From positions 923,609 to 987,608 of the forward strand of contig NZ_MKFI01000004.1 in NCBI RefSeq assembly GCF_001982635.1: 64,000 nt of DNA, in the 5' to 3' direction. The translations under genes were made by a program, and so were the position numbers. Position 1 is the first letter of the stretch. Each line of letters opens with the position of its first letter. Source of the DNA: Bradyrhizobium mercantei. Its GTDB lineage: Bacteria; Pseudomonadota; Alphaproteobacteria; Rhizobiales; Xanthobacteraceae. The notes beneath the pieces are model-generated. The model was not told where the DNA came from. It saw only the letters and a program-made list of their open reading frames with translations, and ran no database searches. Shown piece by piece: positions 43,878 to 52,783 of the stretch.

Positions 43878-45797
43878 ATGCCAGTGGACCCGACCGACTT
43901 GCCCAACAGCCCCGCCAAGCTGCCGAAACTGTTCTCGCCGACCGCGATCGTCGCCGCCGTGGTGACGGCGATGAGCATATTCGTGCTGGGTCTTTTGATC
44001 TGGAAGGCGGTCGAGGCGCGCACCACGGCGCTGGCCCAGGGCGAGCGCGACATCCGCAACCTCACCCACTCGCTGGCGGAGCACGCCTCGCACTCGGTCC
44101 AGGCGATCGACGTGTCCATGAACGCCATGGTCGACCTCTTGAAATACCAGAAGCCGCGCGTCGACCGCTTCAACGCCGCCCTGCGCAAGACCGCCGACGC
44201 GCTGCCGCAGATCGGCGAGATCGGCGTCATCGACCCCGAGGGCAACAGGATCTACTCGTCGGCCGCGGAGCTGCCCGCCCACAACAATGCCGATCGCAGC
44301 TATTTCATCAGCCATCGCGACTCCCCCGATGCAACACTGCATATCAGCGAGCCGTTGCAGTCGCGGCTGACCGGGCATCCGACCATCGTGCTGTCGCGGC
44401 GCGTCACGAAGGAAGACGGCAGCTTCGGCGGCGTGCTGTTTGCGACCATCGAGAGCAGCTACTTCGACAAGTTCTATCAGGCCTTCCAATTCGGTCCGCA
44501 CGCCGGAATTACCCTGCTTCGCCTCGACGGCGTCGTCCTGGCGCACTGGCCGACGGGCAAGTGGAACAAGGAGGTTTCCGCAGCCTTCAAGGCGAAGATC
44601 GAGCAGGACCGGACGGGCTACACCAAGACCACGTCGCCGTTCGATGGACGCGCCAAATATCTCGGCTTCGAGCGCGCATCGCAGTATCCGATCGTGGTCA
44701 CCGTCGCACTGCCGGAAGCCCAGGTGCTCGCCGCCTGGCATGAGGATCTGCGCAACGACCTGTTTGTCGCCGTGATCCTGATGGGGAGCGTCATCCTGTT
44801 CGCGATCCTGCTCGGCAAGGAATTTGCCAAGCGGACCAAGGTCGCGCGGATGCTCAGGGAACGCGAGGCGCGCTACCGGCTGCTGGCCGACAACATCGCC
44901 GACGTCGTGATCCTGCTCGACCGCGACGGCCGTTTCCTGTTCGTGTCGCAGTCGGTCGAGACCATCCTCGCCCGCAAGCCGGACGATCTGATCGGCAAAT
45001 CCTGCTTCGAGTTCGTGCATCCCGATCACCTCGCCGACGTCGCCAGGGCGACCTCGGAATTGACCAACTGGACCACCACCAAGACCGTCGAGTTCAGGAC
45101 GTTCCGCGCCGACGGGACCGAGGTCTGGGTCGAGATCAATTTCAAGCTGGCCGGGCTTGCGGAAGATCACCAGGCCATCGAGGTGGTCGGCGTGCTGCGC
45201 GACGTGACCGAACGCCGCAAGATGGAAGACGAGCTCAACGCGTTGAACATTCGCCTCTCCGAACTGGCGACCACCGACGGCCTGACCGCGCTCGCCAACC
45301 GGCGCAGCTTCGACAGCGCACTGCCGCGCGAGTTCCGCGACCGCGAGCTGATCTCGCTGATCATGCTCGACATCGATCACTTCAAGGGTTTCAACGATAC
45401 GCAGGGCCATCAGGCCGGCGACGAATGCCTGAAGCGCGTGGCGCGCGTGATCGCGGACGCCACCGACAACACCACCGCGCTGGCGGCGCGATATGGCGGC
45501 GAGGAGTTCGCGATCGTCCTGCCCGGCGTCAACGAGCAGGATGCGCTGAAGGTCGCCGAGGCCATGCGCCTCACCGTGCGATCGCTGGCGATCGCCAACC
45601 CGGCCGCGCGCCGCGGCGTGGTCTCGATCAGCCTCGGCATCGCCAGCCGATCGGCTGCGACCGCAAACGAGACCGAACTGCTCGGCCAGGCCGACCTCGC
45701 GCTCTACGAGGCGAAGCGTTCGGGACGCGACCGCACCGTGCTGGCTTCGTCGCTCGCGGGTGACAATCATTCCGCAGGACGGAAACAGTACGCCTGA
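43878..45797 (+). CDS. Diguanylate cyclase with periplasmic sensor and PAS domain
   Basis: 639 residues. Two spans (IVAAVVTAMSIFVLGLLIW, about 25-45, and VAVILMGSVILFAILLG, about 295-315) enclose a periplasmic PDC-like sensor domain. A PAS domain (ARYRLLADNIADVVILLDRDG onward) and a GGDEF domain (RYGGEEFAIVLPG, TDGLTALANRR, HFKGFNDTQGHQAGDE) follow. The A-site GGEEF is intact, so cyclic-di-GMP synthesis is expected. The inhibitory RxxD I-site is absent (NTTA at that place), so product inhibition is probably missing. Confidence 0.93.
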   Translation: MPVDPTDLPNSPAKLPKLFSPTAIVAAVVTAMSIFVLGLLIWKAVEARTTALAQGERDIRNLTHSLAEHASHSVQAIDVSMNAMVDLLKYQKPRVDRFNAALRKTADALPQIGEIGVIDPEGNRIYSSAAELPAHNNADRSYFISHRDSPDATLHISEPLQSRLTGHPTIVLSRRVTKEDGSFGGVLFATIESSYFDKFYQAFQFGPHAGITLLRLDGVVLAHWPTGKWNKEVSAAFKAKIEQDRTGYTKTTSPFDGRAKYLGFERASQYPIVVTVALPEAQVLAAWHEDLRNDLFVAVILMGSVILFAILLGKEFAKRTKVARMLREREARYRLLADNIADVVILLDRDGRFLFVSQSVETILARKPDDLIGKSCFEFVHPDHLADVARATSELTNWTTTKTVEFRTFRADGTEVWVEINFKLAGLAEDHQAIEVVGVLRDVTERRKMEDELNALNIRLSELATTDGLTALANRRSFDSALPREFRDRELISLIMLDIDHFKGFNDTQGHQAGDECLKRVARVIADATDNTTALAARYGGEEFAIVLPGVNEQDALKVAEAMRLTVRSLAIANPAARRGVVSISLGIASRSAATANETELLGQADLALYEAKRSGRDRTVLASSLAGDNHSAGRKQYA

Positions 45798-45927
45798 CAT
45801 ACTATGCGCCAGCTGCCTTATGCTCCAGCTGCCGTCCAGGGTACCGCTGCGCTGCGGAATCCGCCCTAGACCGCCCGGCGTTTTCAATTACAATTGCGCC
45901 TGACAAGACATTGGGCAGGACGTTTGA

Positions 45928-46173
45928 ATGGGCATCATTGCGGCACTGGTGATCGGTGCGATTGCCGGCTGGCTCGCTGGGCTGATCGTGCGCGGCGCGG
46001 GCTTCGGGCTGATCGGCAATATGGTCGTCGGCATCATCGGCGCGCTGGTGGCGAGCTGGCTGTTGCCGCGACTTGGCGTCAGCCTCGGCAGCAGCGCGAT
46101 CCGCGACATCGTCAACGCGACGATCGGCGCTGTGATCGTGCTGGTGATCCTGTCGGTGATCAGACGCGCGTGA
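45928..46173 (+). CDS. GlsB/YeaQ/YmgE family small membrane protein
   Basis: 81 residues with three hydrophobic segments rich in Gly: IIAALVIGAIAGWLAGLIV, IGNMVVGIIGALVASWLL and VNATIGAVIVLVILSVI. This is the family formerly called transglycosylase-associated, often stress-induced. No clear sigma-factor site is identified. Confidence 0.88.
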   Translation: MGIIAALVIGAIAGWLAGLIVRGAGFGLIGNMVVGIIGALVASWLLPRLGVSLGSSAIRDIVNATIGAVIVLVILSVIRRA

Positions 46174-46266
46174 TCGGACAATTCGCATTCCCGACGGCCG
46201 CTGCGAGAGCGGTCGTTTCATGTTGAGGCCGAACCGGCCAACGAACGAAGCAAGGCAAACAGATAG

Positions 46267-47109
46267 ATGAAATTCACGGGTACCAAGGACTACGTCGCCA
46301 CCGATGACCTCAAGGTCGCCGTCAATGCCGCCATCGTGCTCGAGCGTCCGCTGCTGGTGAAGGGCGAGCCCGGCACCGGCAAGACCGTGCTGGCCGAGGA
46401 AGTCGCCAAGGCGATCGACGCGCCGCTTCTGACCTGGCACATCAAGTCGACCACCAAGGCGCAGCAGGGCCTCTACGAATACGATGCGGTCTCGCGGCTG
46501 CGCGACAGCCAGCTCGGCGACGCCCGTGTGTCCGACATCAAGAACTACATCAAGCGCGGCAAGCTGTGGGAGGCCTTCACCCACGAGAAGCGCCCGGTGC
46601 TCCTGATCGACGAGATCGACAAGGCCGACATCGAGTTCCCCAACGACCTGCTGCTCGAACTCGACCGCATGGAGTTCCACGTCTACGAGACCGGCGAGAC
46701 CATCAAGGCGAAGCTGCGCCCGATCGTGATGATCACGTCGAACAACGAGAAGGAACTGCCGGACGCCTTCCTGCGCCGCTGCTTCTTCCACTACATCAAG
46801 TTCCCCGACAGCGAGACGATGGGCAAGATTGTCGATGTGCACTTCCCCGGCATCAAGAAGCGGCTGGTGGAAGAGGCGCTGCGGATCTTCTTCGAGGTCC
46901 GCGAGGTGCCGGGCCTGAAGAAGAAGCCCTCAACCTCCGAGTTGCTCGACTGGCTCAAGCTGCTGCTCAACGAGGACATCACGCCCGAGATGCTCAGGGA
47001 GCGCGATCCGCGCAAGCTGATCCCGCCGCTGCATGGCGCACTGCTCAAGAACGAGCAGGACGTGCATCTGTTCGAGCGGCTGGCGTTCCTCAGCCGCCGC
47101 GAAGTCTAG
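46267..47109 (+). CDS. MoxR-family AAA+ ATPase
   Basis: 280 residues: Walker A GEPGTGKT (33-40), Walker B VLLIDEIDKAD, sensor 1 TSNNEKELPDAFLRRC. MoxR ATPases are chaperones that act with VWA partners. The C-terminal half has PSTSELLDWLKLL and LAFLSRR. The likely partner is the VWA protein encoded at 42541-43716. Confidence 0.92.
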   Translation: MKFTGTKDYVATDDLKVAVNAAIVLERPLLVKGEPGTGKTVLAEEVAKAIDAPLLTWHIKSTTKAQQGLYEYDAVSRLRDSQLGDARVSDIKNYIKRGKLWEAFTHEKRPVLLIDEIDKADIEFPNDLLLELDRMEFHVYETGETIKAKLRPIVMITSNNEKELPDAFLRRCFFHYIKFPDSETMGKIVDVHFPGIKKRLVEEALRIFFEVREVPGLKKKPSTSELLDWLKLLLNEDITPEMLRERDPRKLIPPLHGALLKNEQDVHLFERLAFLSRREV

Positions 47110-47124
47110 TTTCGATAGCGGCAA

Positions 47125-47152
47125 GCGCCGGGGCGATCGCTCCGGCGTTTTG
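47125..47152 (+). terminator. Probable rho-independent terminator after moxR-like gene
   Basis: Stem CGCCGG ... CCGGCG with loop GGCGATCGCT, followed by TTTTGCTT; 15 bp after the stop. Confidence 0.6.
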
Positions 47153-47199
47153 CTTCGATAGCTCAACGAACAATCCAATAAACAAGAAGACCAGGGAAG

Positions 47200-48702
47200 A
47201 TGAACGTCCAGACCCAGATCCGGGCCGCCGAGCCCGTCACCACAGAGCATTTCGACGTCCTGATCGCCGGCGCCGGCATCTCCGGCGTCGGCGCCGCCTA
47301 CCACCTCACCACGCAATGCCCGGGCACCAGCTTCGTGGTGCTGGAGACGCAGAAGACGTTCGGCGGCACCTGGTCGACCCACCGCTATCCCGGCATCCGC
47401 TCCGACAGCGACCTGCACACCTTCGGCTATCGCTTCAAGCCGTGGACCAGCGCGCCGATCGCGAGCGCGGCCGAGATCCTGAAATACATGGGCGAGGTGA
47501 TCGAGGAGAACGACCTCGCCCGCCACATCCGCTACCGCCACACCATCACCGCGGCGAAGTGGTCGAACGAGACCAATCTCTGGACCATCGACGCCACGCG
47601 CATCGATACCGGCGAGCGGCTGCGCTTCACCACCAACTTCTTCTGGATGTGCCAGGGCTACTATCGCCACGACGCGGGCTACACGCCCGAATGGACCGAC
47701 ATGGCGAAGTTCAAGGGCACGGTCGTGCATCCGCAGACCTGGCCCGACGACCTCGACTACAAGGGCAAGCGCGTCGTCGTGATCGGCTCCGGCGCCACCG
47801 CTGCGACCCTGATCCCGGCGATGGCCAAGGACGCCGGCCATGTCACCATGCTGCAGCGCTCGCCGACCTATTTCCGTACCGGCCGCAACGCGATTGAGAT
47901 CGCCGAGGAGCTGCGCAGGCTGCAGGTCGACGAGCATTGGATCCACGAAATCACGCGCCGCAAGATCCTGTTCGAGCAGGACGCCTTCACCAAGCGCACC
48001 TTCGCCGAGCCGGAGGGCGCCAAGAAGGACCTGCTGGCGGCGGTCGAGGCCGTTCTCGGCAAGGACTACGACATGGCCACGCACTTCACGCCGCGCTACC
48101 GGCCGTGGCGGCAGCGCATCGCCTTCGTTCCGGACGCTGACCTGTTCCACGCCATCAAGGGCGGCAAGGCGTCCGTCGTCACCGACGAGATCGAGCGCTT
48201 CACCGAGAAGGGCATCCTGCTCAAGTCCGGCAAGGAGCTCGAGGCCGACATCATCATCACCGCGACCGGCTTCCATCTCTCCGCCAATGGCGGCATCGAC
48301 TTCGAAATCGACGGCAAGCCGCTCGACTTCGCCGATACCGTGACCTATCGCGGCATGATGTTCACCGGCGTGCCGAACCTCGTCTGGGTGTTCGGCTATT
48401 TCCGCGCCAGCTGGACCCTGCGCGTCGACCTGGTCGGCGACTTCGTCTGCCGCATGCTCAAGCACATGAAGGAGACCGGCGCGAGCAAGGTGACGCCGGC
48501 GCTGCGTCCTGAAGACCACAACATGCCACTGCTGTCGTGGATCGATCCGGAGAACTTCAACCCCGGCTACATGATGCGCGGCATGCACCTGTTGCCGAAG
48601 CGCGGCGACAAGCCGGAGTGGCAGCACAACCAGGATTACTGGGCCGAGAAGGACGAATTCCCGGCGATCGACCTCGAGGACAAGGCGTTCGTCTACGGCT
48701 GA
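47200..48702 (+). CDS. Flavin-containing monooxygenase, Baeyer-Villiger type
   Basis: 500 residues. FAD motif GAGISG (24-29), NADPH motif GSGATA (about 196-201) and the Baeyer-Villiger fingerprint F171-x-G-x3-H177-x3-W181-P are intact. It would insert oxygen beside a carbonyl of a ketone, or oxygenate a heteroatom. The GTWSTHRYPGIRSDSDLHTFGY block is typical of cyclohexanone/phenylacetone monooxygenase relatives. It is a single gene; substrate unknown. Confidence 0.92.
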   Translation: MNVQTQIRAAEPVTTEHFDVLIAGAGISGVGAAYHLTTQCPGTSFVVLETQKTFGGTWSTHRYPGIRSDSDLHTFGYRFKPWTSAPIASAAEILKYMGEVIEENDLARHIRYRHTITAAKWSNETNLWTIDATRIDTGERLRFTTNFFWMCQGYYRHDAGYTPEWTDMAKFKGTVVHPQTWPDDLDYKGKRVVVIGSGATAATLIPAMAKDAGHVTMLQRSPTYFRTGRNAIEIAEELRRLQVDEHWIHEITRRKILFEQDAFTKRTFAEPEGAKKDLLAAVEAVLGKDYDMATHFTPRYRPWRQRIAFVPDADLFHAIKGGKASVVTDEIERFTEKGILLKSGKELEADIIITATGFHLSANGGIDFEIDGKPLDFADTVTYRGMMFTGVPNLVWVFGYFRASWTLRVDLVGDFVCRMLKHMKETGASKVTPALRPEDHNMPLLSWIDPENFNPGYMMRGMHLLPKRGDKPEWQHNQDYWAEKDEFPAIDLEDKAFVYG

Positions 48703-48731
48703 GCTTCTTTCATCCGCTCACGCTAGTGTGG

Positions 48732-49003
48732 ATCCCGTCATCCCCGCGCAAAGGCTCCGCCTTTGTCGCTGGAGGTGCTCGCGTAGCGAGCCTCGAAGGA
48801 TGCACGGCCACCAGCCGGGCCGTCGATGCTTCGAGACGCCGCTTCGCGGCTCCTCAGCATGACGGTGATAGATTGAGCGCGCTCATCAAAGAGCTCGCTA
48901 GATCTCACCAAACACTCCGTCATTGCGAGGAGCGAAGCGACGAAGCAATCCATCCTTCCGCGTACGCCGCTCGATGGATTGCTTCGCTTCGCTCGCAATG
49001 ACG
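48732..49003. repeat. Intergenic repeats, family F copy 2 and family C copy 1
   Basis: Family F (48732-48870) has GTCATCCCCGCGCAAAGGCTC and an AGCATGACGG end with long internal palindromes. Family C (48918-49003) is a hairpin of GTCATTGCGAGGAGCGAAGC and AGCGAAGC-type arms with GCAATCCATC/GATGGATTGC inside. The 308-bp gap before the GMC gene holds only these. Confidence 0.85.
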
Positions 49004-49010
49004 GAATTCG

Positions 49011-50654
49011 CTACGCATATTCCGGCAGCTTCGCGGCGGCCTCCGGCGTCTTGCCGCGGATCATGTCGGAGGCCTTGTCGGCGATCATCAAGGTCGAGGC
49101 GTTGAGATTGGCTGAGATCATCCGCGGCATGATCGAGGCGTCGATCACGCGCAGGCCGTCCATGCCATGGACCCGAAGCTGGTCGTCGACCACCGCCCAC
49201 GGCGCGTCCGCCGGTCCCATCCGGCAGGTGCAGCCGGGATGGAACGTGGTGGTGCCGCGCTGGGTCGCGGCCGCGAGCAGTTCGTCGTCGCTCGTGACCT
49301 TCGGGCCCGGAAAATCCTCATAGGCGTAATACGGCTTGAGCGGCTCCGAGGCGAGCAGCCGGCGCGCCAGCTTCATGCCGGCGACGACGACGCGGCGATC
49401 GATCTCCTCGGCGAGATAATTGGTCTGGATGATCGGCGGCGCGAACGGATCGCCCGAGCGGATGCGGACATAGCCGCGGCTCTCCGGCCGCTGCTGCCAT
49501 GACGCGACCGTCATGCCGGGCTCGTCCTCGAGCTGGCCCTGCACGCCTTCCTTGTAGCTCGCCGGCGTGAAGGTGAGCTGCAAATCGGAGCTCTCGGTGG
49601 TCTCGCCGGAATGCCAGAAGCAGTAGACCATGGTCGGCGACAGCGACAGCAGGCCGCGCCGCGTCGTCGCCCATTTGATCGCTTCGCCCCACAGGCTGAG
49701 GCCGCGGCGCATTTCGTTGATGGTCCGGATGTTCTTGACCCGCGCCACCGAGCGCGGCGCGTAGTGATCCTGCAAGCCTTCGCCGACACCCGGCAGCGCG
49801 TGGCGCACCTCGATGCCGTGTGCCTGCAACAGATCCGGCGAGCCGACGCCGGAGAGCTGCAACAGCTGCGGCGAGTTGTAGGCGCCGCCGGAGAGGATGA
49901 CTTCCTTGGTGGCGCGGATCTCCAGGGGATCGCCGTGCTTGCCGCCGCGGTTATAGCGCACGCCGACCGCGCGCTTGCCCTCGAAGATGATGCCGGTGAC
50001 ATGGGCATGCGTGCGCACGTCGACGTTCGGCCGCCGCCGCGCCGGATGCAGGAACGCGGTCGCGGCACTCACGCGGCGTCCGTTCAGGATGGTGCGCTGG
50101 CAGTACGACACGCCCTCCTGGATCTGGCCGTTGTAATCGGGGTTGCGCGGAATCCCGAGCGAGACCGCACCGGCCATGAAGGCCTCGCAGAGCGGGTCCT
50201 GCCAGTCCATCGTGGTGACGGTGAGATTTCCATCCCGACCGCGATAAGTGTCGTCGCCCTCGCCGATCCGCCTCTCCATGCGCCGGAAATACGGCAGCAC
50301 GTCGGGATAGCCCCAGCCGCGATTGCCGAGCTGCGCCCAGGTGTCGAAATCCTGGCGCTGGCCGCGATTGTAAATGTGGCCGTTGATTGAGGACGAGCCG
50401 CCGAGCGTCTTGCCGCGCGGCGCGTAGATGCTGCGCCCGCCGGTGTAGGGACCGACCTCCTGCTGGTAGGCCCAGTTCACGCTCTTCATGTGGAAGGTCT
50501 TGATGAAGCCGGCCGGCAGATGGATGTAGGGATGCCAGTCGCTCGGCCCCGCTTCGAGCACGCACACCCGCGTGCCCGCATCTTCACTCAACCGATTGGT
50601 CAGCACGCTCCCGGCGGAGCCTGCACCGATGATCACATAATCGAACGTTTCCAT
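49011..50654 (-). CDS. GMC-family oxidoreductase (choline dehydrogenase-like)
   Basis: 547 residues. FAD motif GAGSAGSVLTNRLSE (about 11-25), the first GMC signature PRGKTLGGSSSING, second signature GGAYNSPQLLQLSGVG, catalytic-type His in TTTFHPGCTCRMG and the C-terminal NLNASTLMIADKASD. It oxidises a primary alcohol to an aldehyde. The usual HPVGT motif reads HPGCT, a small variation. Substrate is not evident from context. Confidence 0.92.
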   Translation of the reverse strand: METFDYVIIGAGSAGSVLTNRLSEDAGTRVCVLEAGPSDWHPYIHLPAGFIKTFHMKSVNWAYQQEVGPYTGGRSIYAPRGKTLGGSSSINGHIYNRGQRQDFDTWAQLGNRGWGYPDVLPYFRRMERRIGEGDDTYRGRDGNLTVTTMDWQDPLCEAFMAGAVSLGIPRNPDYNGQIQEGVSYCQRTILNGRRVSAATAFLHPARRRPNVDVRTHAHVTGIIFEGKRAVGVRYNRGGKHGDPLEIRATKEVILSGGAYNSPQLLQLSGVGSPDLLQAHGIEVRHALPGVGEGLQDHYAPRSVARVKNIRTINEMRRGLSLWGEAIKWATTRRGLLSLSPTMVYCFWHSGETTESSDLQLTFTPASYKEGVQGQLEDEPGMTVASWQQRPESRGYVRIRSGDPFAPPIIQTNYLAEEIDRRVVVAGMKLARRLLASEPLKPYYAYEDFPGPKVTSDDELLAAATQRGTTTFHPGCTCRMGPADAPWAVVDDQLRVHGMDGLRVIDASIMPRMISANLNASTLMIADKASDMIRGKTPEAAAKLPEYA

Positions 50655-50682
50655 CGTCTCGTTTCTGGCGCCGATTGCAATG

Positions 50683-51276
50683 TCAGCGCGGCTTTTCGTT
50701 GAGTTGATAGTTGAGATGCGCCTTCACCGTCGGCCATTCGCTGGCGATGATGCTGTAAACCACGGTGTCGCGCAACGTGCCGTTGGGCGCGATCTGATGG
50801 CTGCGCAAAATGCCGTCCTGCTTGGCACCCAGACGCTCGATGCCGCGCCGGCTCTGGTGATTGAAGAAATGCGTGCGGAACTCGACCGCGATGCAATCGA
50901 GCTTCTCGAAGGCGTGGGTCAGCAGCAGCAGTTTGCACTGCGTATTGACCGCGCTGCGCTGCACACGCTTGGCGTACCAGGTCGAGCCGATCTCGACGCG
51001 GCGGTTCGGCGTATCGACGTTCATGTAGGTCGTCATGCCGGAAATCTTGCCGTCGGCATCGAACACCGTGAACGGCAGCATCGAGCCGGCCTTCAGCAGA
51101 CCGAGCCGGCGGTCGATCTCCTTGGCCATGTTCTCTGCTTGCGGGATCGCGGTGTACCAGAGCTTTGACAGCTCACCGTCCTTCACCGCCTCGGTCAGTC
51201 CCGCGAGGTGATCATGCGACAGCGGTTCAAGCCGCGCATGCGCGCCGCGAAGGGTGACCGGTTCGAGCCAGGGCAT
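50683..51276 (-). CDS. GNAT acetyltransferase, RimJ/RimL type
   Basis: 197 residues of one GNAT domain: MPWLEPVTLRGAHARLEPLS, VEIGSTWYAKRVQRSAVN, YEVAFRT-like IAVEFRTHFFNHQSRRGIERLGAKQDG. The WxxPxxR/KG-type acetyl-CoA loop is weak, as in the RimJ/RimL branch. Likely an amino-group acetyltransferase. It starts 29 bp before the GMC gene on the same strand. Confidence 0.82.
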   Translation of the reverse strand: MPWLEPVTLRGAHARLEPLSHDHLAGLTEAVKDGELSKLWYTAIPQAENMAKEIDRRLGLLKAGSMLPFTVFDADGKISGMTTYMNVDTPNRRVEIGSTWYAKRVQRSAVNTQCKLLLLTHAFEKLDCIAVEFRTHFFNHQSRRGIERLGAKQDGILRSHQIAPNGTLRDTVVYSIIASEWPTVKAHLNYQLNEKPR

Positions 51277-51313
51277 TTTGTATCCTTTATCTGTAATCTC
51301 GCGCGAGCTTAGC

Positions 51314-51400
51314 CGTCATTGCGAGCGAAGCGAAGCAATCCATCTGTCCACATATGCGGATCGATGGATTGCTTCGTCGCTTCGCTCCTCGCAATGACGT
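51314..51400. repeat. Intergenic repeat, family C copy 2
   Basis: GTCATTGCGAGCGAAGCGAAG ... GCGCTTCGCTCCTCGCAATGAC, a hairpin with GCAATCCATC/GATGGATTGC inside; same family as 48918-49003. Confidence 0.88.
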
Positions 51401-51409
51401 TTTTTTGCT

Positions 51410-52336
51410 TCACTTATTCAAGAAGTTCAGCGGCAATCCGGGCCGCGACCAGTCCATCGCGATCAGCTCGCCCTTGCCCGACAGCGTGATGTAGGCGGTC
51501 TTCAGATCGGGGCCGCCGAAGGCGATGTTGGTGGTGACGCGGTCGCCGGTCGGGACCTGCTCGACGACGGTGCCATCCGGTGCGATGACCGAGATGCAGC
51601 CCGAGATCAGCGTCGCGACACAGACATTGCCATTGGCTTCGACCGCGAGCGAGTCGAACATCTGGTAGCCGCCGAGGCCCGCGATCGGCTTACCGCGCTC
51701 GCCACGATAGATCACGTCGCGCGGCTTGATGGTGCCGGGCTCCGACACCTCATAGGCCCACAGCCGCGCGGTCGGGGTTTCCGCGATGTAGACGGTCTTC
51801 TCGTCCGGCGAGAGACCGATGCCGTTGGCCGGCAGGATACCGTGCACGGCCTCGACGATCTCGTTCATGCCGGGTTTCAGATAGTAGAACGCGCCGACGT
51901 CCATGTCGCGGGCGCGGCGCTTGCCGAGATCGGAGAACCACAGGCCGCCGTGCTTGTCGAACACCAGGTCGTTCGGCCCGCGCAGTTCATGCTCGCCGCA
52001 CCTCGTCACCACGGTCTCGACCTTGCCGGATTGCAGATCGACGCGCTGGATCGAACCGCCGAGATAATCCTCCGGCTGCGGTCCCGGCATGATCATGTTC
52101 TTGGTCGGAATCCAGGAGAAGCCGCCATTGTTGCAGATGTAGATCTTGCCGTCGGGGCCGAGCGCAGCACCATTCGGGCCGCCCGGCACCTTGGCGACGA
52201 TCTCCTTGCGGCCGTCGGGATAGACCCGGGTCAGCCGCTGGCCGCGGATTTCGACCAGCACGACCGAGCCGTCGGGCATCACGACGGGACCTTCGGGAAA
52301 CTCGAGATCGGTGGCGAGAACTCGGATATTGGCCAT
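51410..52336 (-). CDS. SMP-30/gluconolactonase family protein
   Basis: 308 residues forming a six-bladed propeller. LEFPEGPVV holds the metal-ligand Glu, RGPNDLVFDKHGGLWFSD the Asn/Asp region and LPANGIGLSPDEKTVYIAET the conserved NG-SPD motif. It probably hydrolyses a sugar or other lactone. No signal peptide. Stands alone between repeats. Confidence 0.9.
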   Translation of the reverse strand: MANIRVLATDLEFPEGPVVMPDGSVVLVEIRGQRLTRVYPDGRKEIVAKVPGGPNGAALGPDGKIYICNNGGFSWIPTKNMIMPGPQPEDYLGGSIQRVDLQSGKVETVVTRCGEHELRGPNDLVFDKHGGLWFSDLGKRRARDMDVGAFYYLKPGMNEIVEAVHGILPANGIGLSPDEKTVYIAETPTARLWAYEVSEPGTIKPRDVIYRGERGKPIAGLGGYQMFDSLAVEANGNVCVATLISGCISVIAPDGTVVEQVPTGDRVTTNIAFGGPDLKTAYITLSGKGELIAMDWSRPGLPLNFLNK

Positions 52337-52515
52337 GGCATCCTCCCGGCTCTTTGGCTGCCGGCGGTCTCCGAACGGCCCCGCACGCGCAACGTTGTTG
52401 TTTCATCCTGTTATGGCAAACGGGGTTTGGGTTGCCAAGCAACCCGGGGTGCAAGGCTGCCCGGCGTTGCGCGAGGCGGCACCAATTTCGCTGGCAATCA
52501 CGCAGAATAGCCACG

Positions 52516-52622
52516 GTGTCATCACCCGCGCATGCGGGTGATCCAGTATTCCAGAGGCAGCAGTGCTTGAGCCGAGAGGCCGCGGCGTACTGGATCGCCC
52601 GGTCGAGCCGGGCGATGACAGC
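52516..52622. repeat. Intergenic palindromic repeat, family E copy 1
   Basis: Outer arms GTCATCACCCGC/GGGCGATGAC, inner arms CCAGTATTCCAGAGG and CCGCGGCGTACTGG. The inner block is inverted relative to the copy at 60674-60783. No gene seems to lie in 52337-52783. Confidence 0.85.
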
Positions 52623-52783
52623 TTTAGTGGGGATGCAGCTTCGCGTTCTCGCGACACGATCTGTCCGAGTTGGGTCAAACGCGAAGCGAAATTTTGCCCG
52701 TCGGGGTGATTTGTCGCACCTCTCTCCACGCCGTCGTTCCGGGGCGTGCGAAGCACGAGCACGGAATGACGGGAGGAGAAAGC

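Noticed and set aside
45798..45927. Extracytoplasmic stress sigma-factor promoter before the GlsB-type gene
   Set aside because: GGAAT and CGTT-like boxes were found but the first deviates and the spacing is 18 bp; too weak to list.
47200..52336. Monooxygenase, GMC oxidoreductase, GNAT and SMP-30 genes as a biosynthetic or degradative cluster
   Set aside because: They are on different strands, separated by repeats, with no shared regulator or transporter; adjacency may be accidental.
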